DNA of 36,596 bases, taken from Oscillospiraceae bacterium. Its GTDB lineage: Bacteria; Bacillota; Clostridia; Oscillospirales; Oscillospiraceae. Location: the NCBI GenBank assembly GCA_017445875.1, contig JAFSRZ010000004.1, forward strand, positions 1 to 36,596, written 5' to 3'. Shown here piece after piece: positions 15,030 through 23,637 of the stretch (position 1 is the stretch's first letter; each line of letters opens with the position of its first letter). Under the pieces are notes generated by a model. The model did not search any database. It saw only the letters and a program-made list of their open reading frames with translations, and was not told the origin of the DNA. Both the position numbers and the translations under genes were made by a program.

Positions 15030-16142
15030 TCACACGCGGCGGTTTTTCTCCACGACAATCGGGTGTGTCGCGTAGCCCATGAGGCGGTGATTTTCTTGGA
15101 TTTCCACGTTTTTGTCACCGATAATGCACTCCACGACCGCGCCCTTGCGGACAATGGCGTCACGGAACAGGATGCACCCGCGCACAACCGCGCCTTCCTC
15201 CACGACTACACCGGAGAACAGAATAGAGTTCTCGACGGTACCGGCAATCAGGCAGCCGTCATTCATCAGGGAATTGGCGATATGACCGCTGGGGGCGACG
15301 TAGGCGGAGGACTTGTCGACGGCCTTGCCGATAATCGGGCGGGCGGGCGTGAACAGGTCGGCGCGAATCGCCGGGTCAAGCAACTGCATACTGCGGTCGT
15401 AGTATTCCTGTACGGAACGAATCTGGGCGGCGTAGCCGTTCCAGATGTAGGCCTGAATCTTGAGTTGGTCTTTCCGCGCCTGTAAGACGCTCCGACGCCA
15501 GCTATATTCATTCCGGGATGTGCAGTCATCGACGACCTGCTTTAACAGCGCCGTGGAGATGATGAACGTGTCAAGGCCGCGATATCCGCGGGGGTGGGCG
15601 AGGTGTACGAGAACCTCTTTCACGCGGTTGTCGCCGTCGAGTTCAAAATAGGTGCCGTCGTCAATCTCGAAGCAGTCGGACACCATAACTACCGTAATGT
15701 CGGCCTTGGTTTCAAGGTGCTTGGCGAAAATGTCATTAATGGGCAGATTCGCCACAAGGTCGCCGTCGCTGAGTACGACATATTCCTGACGGATGGTGTC
15801 GAGATAGGAACGGATTCCGGCGAGGGCTTCCACGTTGCCGCGATAGGGCATGAGGGCGCGGCTGGAGTCGTAATTGAACGGGGGCAGGAAACGCAGGCCG
15901 CCGCGCTTGCGGGACAAGTCCCACGCCTTGCCGGTGCCGAGGTGGTCAAGCAGACTCTGATACTGTCCGTGCGTGACTACGCCGACATCCGTAATACCGG
16001 CGTTGACCATGTTCGAGAGCGCGAAGTCCACAGCGCGGTAACGTCCGCCGAAGGGGATGGACGCCGAACAGCGGGGGCCGACCAGTTCTTTCAGACCGGC
16101 GCGCTCCTCGTTGGCAAAGATAATTCCATGCAGTCCATTCAT
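15030..16142 (-). CDS. glgD: ADP-glucose pyrophosphorylase-like subunit GlgD
   Basis: The 370-residue nucleotidyltransferase-fold protein has left-handed beta-helix repeats at its C-terminus. It keeps the fold landmarks ([23 protein letters not shown]) but lacks the GGxGxRL nucleotide-binding loop, which in this protein reads [11 protein letters not shown], and its catalytic-aspartate region reads SDGDLVANL instead of SGDHIYK. This is the pattern of Firmicutes GlgD, a non-catalytic partner that modulates GlgC in a heteromeric enzyme. It overlaps the end of glgC by ATGA (16139-16142), so the two are translationally coupled. Confidence 0.94.
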   Translation of the reverse strand: MNGLHGIIFANEERAGLKELVGPRCSASIPFGGRYRAVDFALSNMVNAGITDVGVVTHGQYQSLLDHLGTGKAWDLSRKRGGLRFLPPFNYDSSRALMPYRGNVEALAGIRSYLDTIRQEYVVLSDGDLVANLPINDIFAKHLETKADITVVMVSDCFEIDDGTYFELDGDNRVKEVLVHLAHPRGYRGLDTFIISTALLKQVVDDCTSRNEYSWRRSVLQARKDQLKIQAYIWNGYAAQIRSVQEYYDRSMQLLDPAIRADLFTPARPIIGKAVDKSSAYVAPSGHIANSLMNDGCLIAGTVENSILFSGVVVEEGAVVRGCILFRDAIVRKGAVVECIIGDKNVEIQENHRLMGYATHPIVVEKNRRV

Positions 16143-17350
16143 TTTCTGGACACCTCCTCACCGTTCTGGCTGAGCATTTTATTGGGTTCGACCGTGCGTC
16201 CGGCCTCGACTTCACAGCCGGGGGCAAGCACTGTCAGACCCCATGTCGCCGGGTCGCTGTTTTCGGGACGAGCGCCCACGCGGGCATTTTTGCCGATATG
16301 GCAGTCCTCGCCAAGAATGGCGTACTCGACGACCGCGCCGTCCTCGACTTTCGCGCCGGGGAGCAGTACGGAGTAGCTGACTTCCGCGCCCGCGCCCACG
16401 GTGACGTTGGGCGACAGAACCGCGTTCTCGACCTTGCCGTAGATTTCACAGCCGCGGTTAATGGCACTGTGCGTGACCGTCGCGGAGGCGTCGACGAACG
16501 TCGGGGGCGCGTTGACGGAACGGGCGTAGATAGGCCACGTCGTGTCGATGAGGTCAAGGCCGGAGGCCGGGGAGAGCATATCCATGTTGGCGTCCCAGAG
16601 GGATTCCAGCGTGCCGACATCCTTCCAGTAGCCCTTGAAGCGGTAGGCAATGAGTTTTTCCTTGTTGCCCAGCATGGCGGGAATGATGTTTTTGCCGAAG
16701 TCGTTTTCAGAATTGGGGTTGGCTTCGTCGTCACAGAGGTACTTGCGCATTTCCTTCCACGAGAACACATAGATACCCATTGACGCCAGATTGCTCTTGG
16801 GTTCCTTGGGTTTCTCGGCGAACTCGGTGATATTGTCCTCGGCGTCGACACTCATGATACCGAAGCGGGGCGCTTCCGCCCACGGCACTTCCATGACGGA
16901 AATCGTGCAGACGGCGTTTTTCTCCTTGTGGAGACGCACCATTTCGGAATAGTCCTGCTTGTAGATATGGTCGCCCGACAGAACTACCACGTAATCGGGG
17001 TCGTACATGTCGATAAAGCCGATGTTCTGATAAATGGCGTTGGCGGTACCCTTGTACCAGGAAGCGCCGGTCGCGGTCTGGTAGGGCGGGAGAATGTGGA
17101 CGCCGCCGGAGGAGCCGTCGAGGTCCCACGGCTGACCGGAACCAATGTAGCTGTTGAGTTCCAGAGGCCGGTACTGTGTCAGGACGCCCACGGTGTCAAT
17201 GCCGGAGTTGATGCAGTTGGAGAGGGGAAAATCGATGATGCGGTACTTGCCGCCGAAGGGGACGGCAGGCTTGGCCACGTTGCTGGTGAGGACGTACAGG
17301 CGGCTTCCCTGTCCGCCGGCCAGCAACATGGCGATACACTCTTTTTTCAT
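16139..17350 (-). CDS. glgC: Glucose-1-phosphate adenylyltransferase
   Basis: It makes ADP-glucose from ATP and glucose-1-phosphate, the committed step of glycogen synthesis. The 403-residue product carries the intact loop [10 protein letters not shown], the [15 protein letters not shown] segment, the catalytic SGDHIYK, the substrate-binding FAEKPK lysine, and C-terminal beta-helix repeats. The frame is open 19 codons further upstream, but [13 protein letters not shown] is the family N-terminus and has AAAGGAG 11 bases before it. It follows glgB by 67 nt and overlaps glgD, so glgB-glgC-glgD read as one unit. Confidence 0.96.
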   Translation of the reverse strand: MKKECIAMLLAGGQGSRLYVLTSNVAKPAVPFGGKYRIIDFPLSNCINSGIDTVGVLTQYRPLELNSYIGSGQPWDLDGSSGGVHILPPYQTATGASWYKGTANAIYQNIGFIDMYDPDYVVVLSGDHIYKQDYSEMVRLHKEKNAVCTISVMEVPWAEAPRFGIMSVDAEDNITEFAEKPKEPKSNLASMGIYVFSWKEMRKYLCDDEANPNSENDFGKNIIPAMLGNKEKLIAYRFKGYWKDVGTLESLWDANMDMLSPASGLDLIDTTWPIYARSVNAPPTFVDASATVTHSAINRGCEIYGKVENAVLSPNVTVGAGAEVSYSVLLPGAKVEDGAVVEYAILGEDCHIGKNARVGARPENSDPATWGLTVLAPGCEVEAGRTVEPNKMLSQNGEEVSRK

Positions 17351-17417
17351 GTTCTTTCCAGCTCCTTTGCCTGATGTTATCAATTTATGCGCATGGGACA
17401 CGCGCAAAAATTACGTG

Positions 17418-19400
17418 TTAGGATTCGCTGTCGTGTTCCATTTTGCCGGCGATTCTGCGGCGTCCGCGGAGGGAGGGGTCAGTCTTGCGCTTTTTGGGGA
17501 GCTTGCCCACGCCGCGCAGGAACACTCCGCCAAAGGGCGGAATCTTAATGCACACAGAGGCGTCTTTCCCGTGCGCGGGGACTTCCTCCACGGCGACAGG
17601 TTCCTTGTCGTAGAAGTCGCCGCCGCCGTATTCGGGCAAATCGGTCGTGAACACGGGGACAAACTGCTTGTTGGACGGGACGCCCACGCGGTATCCGTCG
17701 TACTGGTTGGGGGAGAAGTTGACCGCGCAAAGCAAATTGTGTCCCTGTTTGTCCTTGCGCAGGAAGATGACGACATTGTTTTGATTGTCGTCGGGTACCA
17801 GCCACTCGAAGCCCGTCCAGTCGAAGTCGACTTCCCACAGTTCGCGGGTCTTTTTATAGAACGCGTTCGCCTCTTTGAAAAAGCGGTGCAGTTCCTGATT
17901 GTCCTTGTTTTCGAGCAGGTACCAGTCAAGTTGCTGATTGGAGTGCCATTCGTTCCACTGACCGATTTCCGCGCCCATGAACAGGAGCTTCTTTCCGGGG
18001 TGCGCCAGCAGATAGGCGTAGAAGCCACGCGTACAACGGAGCTGATTTTGGTAATCGCCGGGCATTTTGCCGACGATGGAGCCTTTCATGTGTACCACCT
18101 CGTCATGGGAGATAGGCAGTACATAATTCTCCGAAAACGCGTACATAAAGGAGAACGTGATGTCCTTATGGTTGTCCTTGCGGAACCACGGGTCGAGCTT
18201 CAAATAGTGGCACATGTCATTCATCCAGCCCATGTTCCACTTGAGATTGAATCCGAGTGCCTCGTTGTTCTCGTCGCCGTCGACGGGCGGGTGTGTCACG
18301 TTAGGCCACGCCGTGGACTCCTCCGCAATCATCAGCGCGTTGGGGTTGCGGTCGAATACCACTTTGTTGAGGTTTTGCAGGAACTTGATAGCTTCCAGAT
18401 TGTGGTTGCCGCCGAATTTGTTCGGCGTCCACGCGCCGCCCTGCCGGTCGTAGTCGAGGTACAGCATGGAGGCCACGGCGTCGACGCGCAGACCGTCGAC
18501 GTGGTACTCTTCCAGCCAGTAGCGCGCCGAGGAGTACAGGAAGCTGCACACTTCCGGGCGTCCGTAGTCAAAGACACGGGTTCCCCAGCTCGCGTGTTCC
18601 CATTTATTGGTGTCGGTGTACTCGTAACAGGGGGTGCCGTCGAACTCGTAGAGGCCTTGGGCGTCCTTGCAGAAGTGGGACGGAACCCAGTCCAAGATAA
18701 CGGTGATACCGTTCTCGTGCATGTGGTTGACGAACCACATAAAGTCTTTCGGGGTGCCGTAGCGGGACGTGGGCGCGAAGTATCCGGTACACTGATAGCC
18801 CCAAGAATCGTCAAGGGGGTGTTCGGTGACGGGGAGGAGTTCGATAGCGGTATAGCCCATGTCGCGGACATAGGCGGCGAGTTGGCGGGCGAGGTCGCGG
18901 TAGTCGATGAAGTCGCCGTTGTCGCGCAGACGCCACGAACCCAAATGCACCTCGTAAATGTTCAGCGGGGACTCGTAGACGGGTTGTTTCCCGCGACGGG
19001 CGCGAAACGCGCTGTCAGACCACGGAAAGCCGGAAATGTCGTAAAGTTTGCTGGCGGTCGCGGGGCGGGTTTCGGTGTGGAAGCCGTAGGGGTCGGCCTT
19101 CAGGCGGACAACGCCATCTTTGCCGCGTACAGCCATTTTGTAGGTGTCGAACTCTTTGAGGCCGGGGATGAAGCCCTCCCAAAGTTCGCCGTTGCGCGTA
19201 AGGGGGTTGGCGGTTTCGTCCCAGTTGTTGAACTCGCCCACAATGGACACGCCCTGAGCGCGTGGTGCCCACGTACGGAACCGCCAGCCGCGTGTCCCGT
19301 TGCGCGTTTCGGGATGTGCGCCGAAGTAGCGCCACCCGTCGGTCAGAATGCCCTCGTGGAAACGCTGCTGCTCATTTTTTTTGGCTACAGTATTTTCCAT
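17418..19400 (-). CDS. glgB: 1,4-alpha-glucan branching enzyme
   Basis: GH13 enzyme that cuts alpha-1,4 chains and rejoins them as alpha-1,6 branches of glycogen. Order: an N-terminal CBM48 region (RFRTWAPRAQGVSIVGEFNNW), the catalytic barrel with ELLPVTEHPLDDSWGYQ, the nucleophile region DGLRVDAVASML, the acid/base region LMIAEEST and the ISHDEVVH motif, then a C-terminal beta domain. From ATG 19400 the product is 660 residues. The start is uncertain: 19442 is in frame and has an AGGA ten bases upstream, while 19400 has only a closely spaced GAGG. It is the first gene of the glgB-glgC-glgD unit, downstream of a very long leader. Confidence 0.95.
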   Translation of the reverse strand: MENTVAKKNEQQRFHEGILTDGWRYFGAHPETRNGTRGWRFRTWAPRAQGVSIVGEFNNWDETANPLTRNGELWEGFIPGLKEFDTYKMAVRGKDGVVRLKADPYGFHTETRPATASKLYDISGFPWSDSAFRARRGKQPVYESPLNIYEVHLGSWRLRDNGDFIDYRDLARQLAAYVRDMGYTAIELLPVTEHPLDDSWGYQCTGYFAPTSRYGTPKDFMWFVNHMHENGITVILDWVPSHFCKDAQGLYEFDGTPCYEYTDTNKWEHASWGTRVFDYGRPEVCSFLYSSARYWLEEYHVDGLRVDAVASMLYLDYDRQGGAWTPNKFGGNHNLEAIKFLQNLNKVVFDRNPNALMIAEESTAWPNVTHPPVDGDENNEALGFNLKWNMGWMNDMCHYLKLDPWFRKDNHKDITFSFMYAFSENYVLPISHDEVVHMKGSIVGKMPGDYQNQLRCTRGFYAYLLAHPGKKLLFMGAEIGQWNEWHSNQQLDWYLLENKDNQELHRFFKEANAFYKKTRELWEVDFDWTGFEWLVPDDNQNNVVIFLRKDKQGHNLLCAVNFSPNQYDGYRVGVPSNKQFVPVFTTDLPEYGGGDFYDKEPVAVEEVPAHGKDASVCIKIPPFGGVFLRGVGKLPKKRKTDPSLRGRRRIAGKMEHDSES

Positions 19401-19915
19401 AAGCCTCGTTCTGCTACTCAAAATGTGGACAAATATCCGCATTGAGAAAATTCCTGCTTCAACCTGCATGCTTTCGCGCTGACAAGTCAGACGCTACTCA
19501 CAAATTCATGTGCAGTCCACAGGCGTAAATTCCGCGGTAGCCCCGCGTACTTAGTAGCAGTTGCCTCCTTTACTGAAAATTTTGAATGTTGCGATTGGGT
19601 TTTGGATTAGACCTTGACCAACCTCCGCCCTCAGAGTTCTACCTCATAGTTAGCCGGACTGTTTCAATCGGCACGGGTTTTCTTCCGGAGATTCCGCCCG
19701 CTGTAAAGTCAGCGCGAACTAACGCCACGGCTTTCAAATTTTAGGCGTCTTTCACCTTACGGGTGACAATTGCTTACAAGTGCGTACACTTGACTATATT
19801 TTCTCTAACTTAACATTCCCTCCTCTCCTTCCGTGCGGTACGCGGAGCCGTCCCGTGAAGCCGAACCGGGGACGGCGGTGATACCTTTCCCGCCCGTTGC
19901 CGGGACTATAAAAAC
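19401..19915 (-). promoter_or_regulatory. Long structured leader of glgB, unknown RNA class
   Basis: About 510 nt lie between the predicted transcription start and the glgB start. Read on the minus strand, the RNA can form many stems: CCCG-GCAA-CGGG, CCGTCCC/GGGACGG, CAAGTG-TACG-CACTTG, TCACC/GGTGA, ACGCC/GGCGT, CGCTG/CAGCG, a closing GTTAG/CTAAC pair, and a three-way arrangement where GCTACT/AGTAGC encloses CGCGG/CCGCG and TGTG/CACA. I could not match it to tmRNA, RNase P RNA, T-box or the common riboswitches. No coding frame is convincing. I call it a candidate cis-regulatory RNA or a separate small RNA. Confidence 0.5.
19805..19816 (-). other. Possible three-codon leader ORF (Met-Leu-Ser-stop)
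   Basis: Inside the glgB leader an ATG (19816) is followed by two sense codons and TAG. It is preceded by a long purine tract with AAGGAG eight bases upstream, as good a ribosome-binding site as any in the window. It could be a ribosome-stalling or start-stop element, or chance. Confidence 0.25.
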
Positions 19916-19921
19916 TATTCT

Positions 19922-19951
19922 ATTATAGCGCGTTTTCCGTGGAATCGTCAA
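19922..19951 (-). promoter_or_regulatory. glgB promoter
   Basis: Minus strand: TTGACG (19951-19946), 18-bp spacer, perfect TATAAT (19927-19922). It lies directly after the terminator of the upstream unit. Confidence 0.75.
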
Positions 19952-19972
19952 TCGGAGTTCTTGTCGAAAACA

Positions 19973-19988
19973 GACCAAAAATTTGGTC
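19973..19988 (-). terminator. Terminator of the holB-ricT-HAD-amidotransferase unit
   Basis: The palindrome GACCAAAAATTTGGTC pairs over six to seven bases and is followed on the minus strand by TGTTTTC. It lies about 55 bp past the amidotransferase stop. Confidence 0.6.
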
Positions 19989-20042
19989 ATTTTCCCTAAA
20001 AACAGAGCGGGATTCCGGTTTCACGCTTTACACGGAGAAAAA

Positions 20043-20648
20043 TTACTCCCGGCACAGTTCCAGAAACGCGGCAAAGAGGCGTTGTCCGGCGTGACCGGGC
20101 AAACGTTCGGGGTGCCACTGTACGCCCCAGACCGGCAGACGCGTATGCCGGAACGCCTCTATAATACCGTCGTCCGCCCACTGTTCGGGGCGGAGGCCGT
20201 CGCCGGGACGGTCTACCGCCTGATGATGTGCACTGTTGACGCTTGCGGCGTCGAGAGACGCGAATATCCCCGGCGCGGCGCGTACGGGGTGCGTACGGTC
20301 GACGCCGTTGACTTGTGCGTGTCCGGGGATGTCCTGAACGAGTGTGCCGCCGAAGAACACGTTGATACTCTGCATGCCCCGGCAGATACCGAGTACGGGC
20401 TTGTGTAAAGCCGTGAAGCGTTCCAGCAAGTCCAATTCGAGGGCGTCACGCACGGGGTCAAGGTTGCGTGAAGCCGTATTGACTTGACCGTAGCGCCACG
20501 GTTCCATGTCGCCGCCGCCGGGCAACAGTAAGCCGTTACACGCTTCCGGCGCGCCGTCGAAACAGGCACGTCCTCCGGCGTGTTCCACGGCTTTGACGTA
20601 GTTCGCGCACTTCTGACTGTCTCCGATAATCCACAATGTCGGCACCAT
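20043..20648 (-). CDS. Class I glutamine amidotransferase-like (peptidase C26 family) protein
   Basis: The 201-residue protein has the Cys-His-Glu triad of class I amidotransferases: C89 in LGICRGMQSINV, then H179 and E181 in VQWHPER. The LLLPGGGDMEPW loop, together with the GGTLVQDI and NSAHHQAVD segments, is typical of the PuuD-like gamma-glutamyl hydrolases rather than of synthase-coupled domains. The likely reaction is cleavage of a gamma-glutamyl amide; the substrate is unknown. At 201 residues it is shorter than many PuuD proteins (about 250). GGAGG precedes the ATG at 20648; the upstream open frame is not family-like. It is the last gene of its unit, 53 nt after the HAD gene. Confidence 0.85.
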   Translation of the reverse strand: MVPTLWIIGDSQKCANYVKAVEHAGGRACFDGAPEACNGLLLPGGGDMEPWRYGQVNTASRNLDPVRDALELDLLERFTALHKPVLGICRGMQSINVFFGGTLVQDIPGHAQVNGVDRTHPVRAAPGIFASLDAASVNSAHHQAVDRPGDGLRPEQWADDGIIEAFRHTRLPVWGVQWHPERLPGHAGQRLFAAFLELCRE

Positions 20649-20701
20649 GTGTCCCGCCTCCTCCGAAAATCTCCACAGTATACGCGCCGAATGTGGAAAA
20701 A

Positions 20702-21544
20702 TTAATAGCGGCGGTCTAAAATTTCGATAATGTCCGCAATCGCGCCGTCTGCACAGTCGCCGACGATAGTCGCGCCGCAGTCGCGGACGGCGGGGACACA
20801 GTTCGACGGCGCGAAGCCCTCCGCCGCTGACTGTAACATCGAAATATCGTTGGCCTCGTCTCCGGCACAATAGACGTTTTCGGGCGCGATTCCCAGACGC
20901 GCCGCCAGACGTAACACCATGTTACCCTTTGTCGCGCCTTTCGCCGTGACTTCCAAGAGTGTCCGCGCCGTGAAAAATACTTCACATTCCGCTGTCCAGT
21001 TCCGGGCAAGCACCGCCTCCTGTACGCGCTCTAACACGTCGTGGTCGTCCTCGAACATCATTTTCAACACGGGGAGCGGCACGTCCGACACGGCCTCTTT
21101 CGGCACGACCGGGACACGCGTAATTTGTTCGTGCAGGTGGGTGTACTGGTTCGGGCGCACGGCGTAGACGGTATCCAGTGTGTCGTAGAGTTCCAGCGCG
21201 GCGGAGGCAAACATTGACAGGATTTCCCCGGCACGGTCTGGAACGTCGTCCGGCAGGGGCAACGTGTCGGTATAGGTATGTGTACGGAAGTCGTAGAGCG
21301 CCGCGCCATTCGCCACGACAAACGGCGCGTTACAGGGGATATCCGCCGCGAAATTCCGAATGGACGGCACGGCGCGTCCCGTGGAAATTGTGAATGTCCC
21401 GCCGTTGCTCATGAAATAGTCCAGCGCCGCGAGATTGCGCGGCGGTATCACGGGCGCGGGACTGCCCGATAAAAACGCCTTTTCCGTGTTCAGTAACGTG
21501 TTGTCGTAGTCGCTGGCGAGCAGGACACCCGTAAATTTTCCCAT
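20702..21544 (-). CDS. HAD-superfamily (Cof-type) phosphatase
   Basis: The 280-residue protein has the Cof/IIB layout: motif I SDYDNTLL (nucleophile D12, general acid D14), motif II around TISTGR, a cap domain, and motif IV YCAGDEANDISML, where paired aspartates bind magnesium. Such enzymes dephosphorylate sugar phosphates, nucleotides or flavin intermediates; the substrate cannot be told from sequence. AAAGGAGG sits before the ATG at 21544, which gives the natural N-terminus. The frame continues upstream through a 38-bp tandem repeat, which I consider untranslated for this gene. Confidence 0.92.
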   Translation of the reverse strand: MGKFTGVLLASDYDNTLLNTEKAFLSGSPAPVIPPRNLAALDYFMSNGGTFTISTGRAVPSIRNFAADIPCNAPFVVANGAALYDFRTHTYTDTLPLPDDVPDRAGEILSMFASAALELYDTLDTVYAVRPNQYTHLHEQITRVPVVPKEAVSDVPLPVLKMMFEDDHDVLERVQEAVLARNWTAECEVFFTARTLLEVTAKGATKGNMVLRLAARLGIAPENVYCAGDEANDISMLQSAAEGFAPSNCVPAVRDCGATIVGDCADGAIADIIEILDRRY

Positions 21545-21565
21545 ATGTGCGCCTCCTTTGTCGAC

Positions 21566-21661
21566 GTTCAGCGGTTCGGACAGTGTTTCAGACTCTTGCA
21601 CGTGTTCAGCGGTTCGAACAGTGTTCCGGCCTCTTGCACGTGTTCAGCGGTTCGGACGGCC
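21566..21661 (-). repeat. 38-bp tandem repeat, 2.5 copies, including the ricT stop codon
   Basis: Units lie at 21566-21603 and 21604-21641, with a partial at 21642-21661. The partial unit contains the last codons and stop of ricT, so the array looks like an outward duplication of that gene's 3' end. Unit 2 contains a perfect GAACAGTGTTC palindrome. The array fills most of the gap between ricT and the HAD gene's ribosome-binding site. Confidence 0.85.
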
Positions 21662-22732
21662 TTTCCGGTTGTTGCGGTACCACGGTTTCCGGTTCTTTTT
21701 GGCGGGCGTTTCGGCGGCGCGTTCCGGCGGTGACTGTTTGCCGGATTCCTTGCGGGGTTCCCGGCGCGGTTCCGACTGCTTTTTGTTCCGGTTTTTCCGG
21801 GGCGGTGTGTCGCGGTCGTCAGGCCAGACAAGTTCCTGTCCGGGAAGGAACGGTTCTTCGGGGCGTTCCTCGACATAGCGCGGCGGCGGTGCCGGAATCT
21901 GAATGCCGTTCCGGTTGCCCTTGCCGTTGCGCAGGAGTAAAATTTCCGAACAGCGGTATACTTTCTGGTGGTCGGGGTCGCTGTCCAGACTGACACGTAC
22001 CGTCTCCCGCAACAAGTCCACGGCCTTGACATTGCCGGGGCCGTCGGGGGTCTGCACGAAGGATTCGACTTTCGGCAGACGCCGCGCCGCCTCCTCGTAC
22101 GCGAACTGCTCATATTTCAGACAGCACATCAGGCGTCCGCAAGCGCCGGAAATTTTTGTGGGATTCAGGCTCAGATTCTGCGTCTTTGCCATTTTAATCG
22201 ACACCGGCAGAAAATTCGTCAAAAACTGACAACAGCACAACGGACGCCCGCAGATACCAAGTCCGCCAATCATACGCGCCTCGTCGCGGACGCCGATTTG
22301 TCGAAGCTCAATCCGGCTGTGGAACACCGACGCCAAGTCGCGTACTAATGCGCGAAAGTCTACACGCCCGTCCGCCGTGAAAAAGAAAATCAGTTTGTTG
22401 CCCTCAAAGGAAATCGACACCCGGACTAATTTCATTTCCAGACCGTGGGCGGCGATACGCTCCTCTCCGATTCGGAACGCGTCCCGCTCCCGGTTGCGGT
22501 TCCAAGCAAGGATTCTTCTGTCCTCGTCGTTGGCAAGGCGGAGAACGGTACTTAACGGGCGGACTTCCTCGCCCTCCTGAATGGTATGGTTTCCCCGTGT
22601 GCAGATGGCGAACTCGACGCCCTGTGTTGTCTCGACCATGACTTCCTGTCCGACACTGATACGCAGTCCGGCGGGGTCAAAGTCGTAATTCCGGCTTCCG
22701 TTCGGGAAGCGGACACTGATAATTTCGCTCAT
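21644..22732 (-). CDS. ricT: PSP1-domain regulator RicT (YaaT)
   Basis: RicT works with RicA and RicF in Bacillus to promote RNase Y-dependent mRNA maturation, with effects on sporulation and biofilm. The 362-residue protein has the PSP1 domain and the two cysteine clusters that bind iron-sulfur centres in the family (GICGRPLCCCQF and CGRLMCCLKYE). The last 90 or so residues are a basic, proline/arginine-rich tail (KNRNKKQSEPRREPRKE...) longer than in Bacillus, which may bind RNA. Its ATG overlaps the holB stop (22729-22732), the same gene pair as in Bacillus. Conservation of the order holB-ricT supports both calls. Confidence 0.95.
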   Translation of the reverse strand: MSEIISVRFPNGSRNYDFDPAGLRISVGQEVMVETTQGVEFAICTRGNHTIQEGEEVRPLSTVLRLANDEDRRILAWNRNRERDAFRIGEERIAAHGLEMKLVRVSISFEGNKLIFFFTADGRVDFRALVRDLASVFHSRIELRQIGVRDEARMIGGLGICGRPLCCCQFLTNFLPVSIKMAKTQNLSLNPTKISGACGRLMCCLKYEQFAYEEAARRLPKVESFVQTPDGPGNVKAVDLLRETVRVSLDSDPDHQKVYRCSEILLLRNGKGNRNGIQIPAPPPRYVEERPEEPFLPGQELVWPDDRDTPPRKNRNKKQSEPRREPRKESGKQSPPERAAETPAKKNRKPWYRNNRKGRPNR

Positions 22733-23589
22733 AGTCCCTCCAAATCCGCCGCGAGTGCGCCGAGTACATGTCCCACGCCGACGGCGGTGTCACAGTCGCG
22801 GTAATACGCGCCGATTTTGTCCAGCGCGGCGGCAATGCGTTTTCTGTCCAAGTGTTCTATTAAGTGCCGCGCCACGGGGCGGAACGCCTCCGGGGCTTCC
22901 CGTCCGTACGTCAGAAACAGCGCCGCCGCGAACGCTTCCCGGCACCACGCCAACAACTCCTGTAAATCCTCTCTGGTGAGTTTCTTCTTCGCGCTTTCGA
23001 GCCTCGTACAAAATTCGGCGACGGCTCCGCGTCCGCGTACGACCCGCTGACAGAGTTCCGCGCCGCGTTCGGCGGCAATCCCCCGCGACGCCTCCGGCGT
23101 ACCCTGACATTTCAGCTCCACACAGCGGGAGCGAAGCGTACGCAACACCCCCGACACATTCTCCGCGCAGAACAGGAACGCCGCGTACGGCGGCCCCTCC
23201 TCCACGACTTTCAGCAAAATATTTTGGTCTTGCGCGGTCAACAGGGAACAGTCGGGGAAAATATAGACCTTCCGCGCCCCCTCATTCGGACGTATCCACG
23301 CATTGGAACGCGTGTCGCGCACCACGTCCGCCGAGATGAATTTGTGTTCGTCGTCGCGCACGGTCACAACGTCCGGGTGAATGTCGCGGAGTACCTTCCG
23401 GCAGTCGGGACAGGTTCCGCACGGACGCCCGTCCGCCGCCGTACACTCATAAGCGGCGGCGGCGTAACGCGCCAGTTCCGGCAGATTGCCCCCGCCTGTC
23501 AAGAGTAACGCGTGCGAGAGTGTGCCGCGTGCGGCGGCTGTCCGGATTTGCCGCACGGCGTCGCCGTCGACCGTGAAATGTGGTTCCAT
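22729..23589 (-). CDS. holB: DNA polymerase III delta' subunit
   Basis: Clamp-loader subunit that helps load the beta clamp on DNA. The 286-residue protein has the zinc module C49...C57xxC60xxC63 and the delta' signatures HPDVVTVR, VYIFPDCSLLTAQDQNILLKVVEEGPPYAAFLFCAEN and LRTLRSRC. The position of the Walker A loop reads LLTGGGNLPEL without GKT, consistent with a non-hydrolysing delta' subunit. The ATG at 23589 gives a sensible N-terminus although the nearest Shine-Dalgarno (AAAGGACGG) is about 15 bases away. It heads the holB-ricT-HAD-amidotransferase unit. No tmk is adjacent, unlike Bacillus. Confidence 0.92.
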   Translation of the reverse strand: MEPHFTVDGDAVRQIRTAAARGTLSHALLLTGGGNLPELARYAAAAYECTAADGRPCGTCPDCRKVLRDIHPDVVTVRDDEHKFISADVVRDTRSNAWIRPNEGARKVYIFPDCSLLTAQDQNILLKVVEEGPPYAAFLFCAENVSGVLRTLRSRCVELKCQGTPEASRGIAAERGAELCQRVVRGRGAVAEFCTRLESAKKKLTREDLQELLAWCREAFAAALFLTYGREAPEAFRPVARHLIEHLDRKRIAAALDKIGAYYRDCDTAVGVGHVLGALAADLEGL

Positions 23590-23637
23590 GTCTGATATTG
23601 CGCCGTCCTTTCGAGTGCTTGACGTGTTTCCAGTCCC

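Noticed and set aside
17154-19445. Open frame of 763 codons on the plus strand opposite glgC and glgB
   Set aside because: The opposite strand carries unambiguous GlgB and GlgC motifs; the plus-strand translation has no family features and no ribosome site.
19401-19915. Known RNA class (tmRNA, RNase P RNA, T-box, common riboswitches) in the glgB leader
   Set aside because: The stretch GGGGCTACCGCGG recalls the T-box antiterminator but lacks the UGGN bulge and has no specifier loop or terminator. No tmRNA ends or tag, no RNase P core blocks and no familiar aptamer motifs could be found.
19805-19990. 61-codon frame on the minus strand upstream of glgB
   Set aside because: It starts before the predicted transcription start, has no ribosome site, contains the promoter itself and has no recognisable sequence features.
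21545-21601. Extended N-terminus of the HAD phosphatase
   Set aside because: The extension is translated tandem-repeat DNA; the ATG at 21544 has AAAGGAGG upstream and starts right before the HAD motif I.
22729-23589. Degenerate Walker A of the delta' subunit as a sign of a broken gene
   Set aside because: Loss of the GKT loop is normal for delta' subunits, and the zinc cysteines and other blocks are intact.
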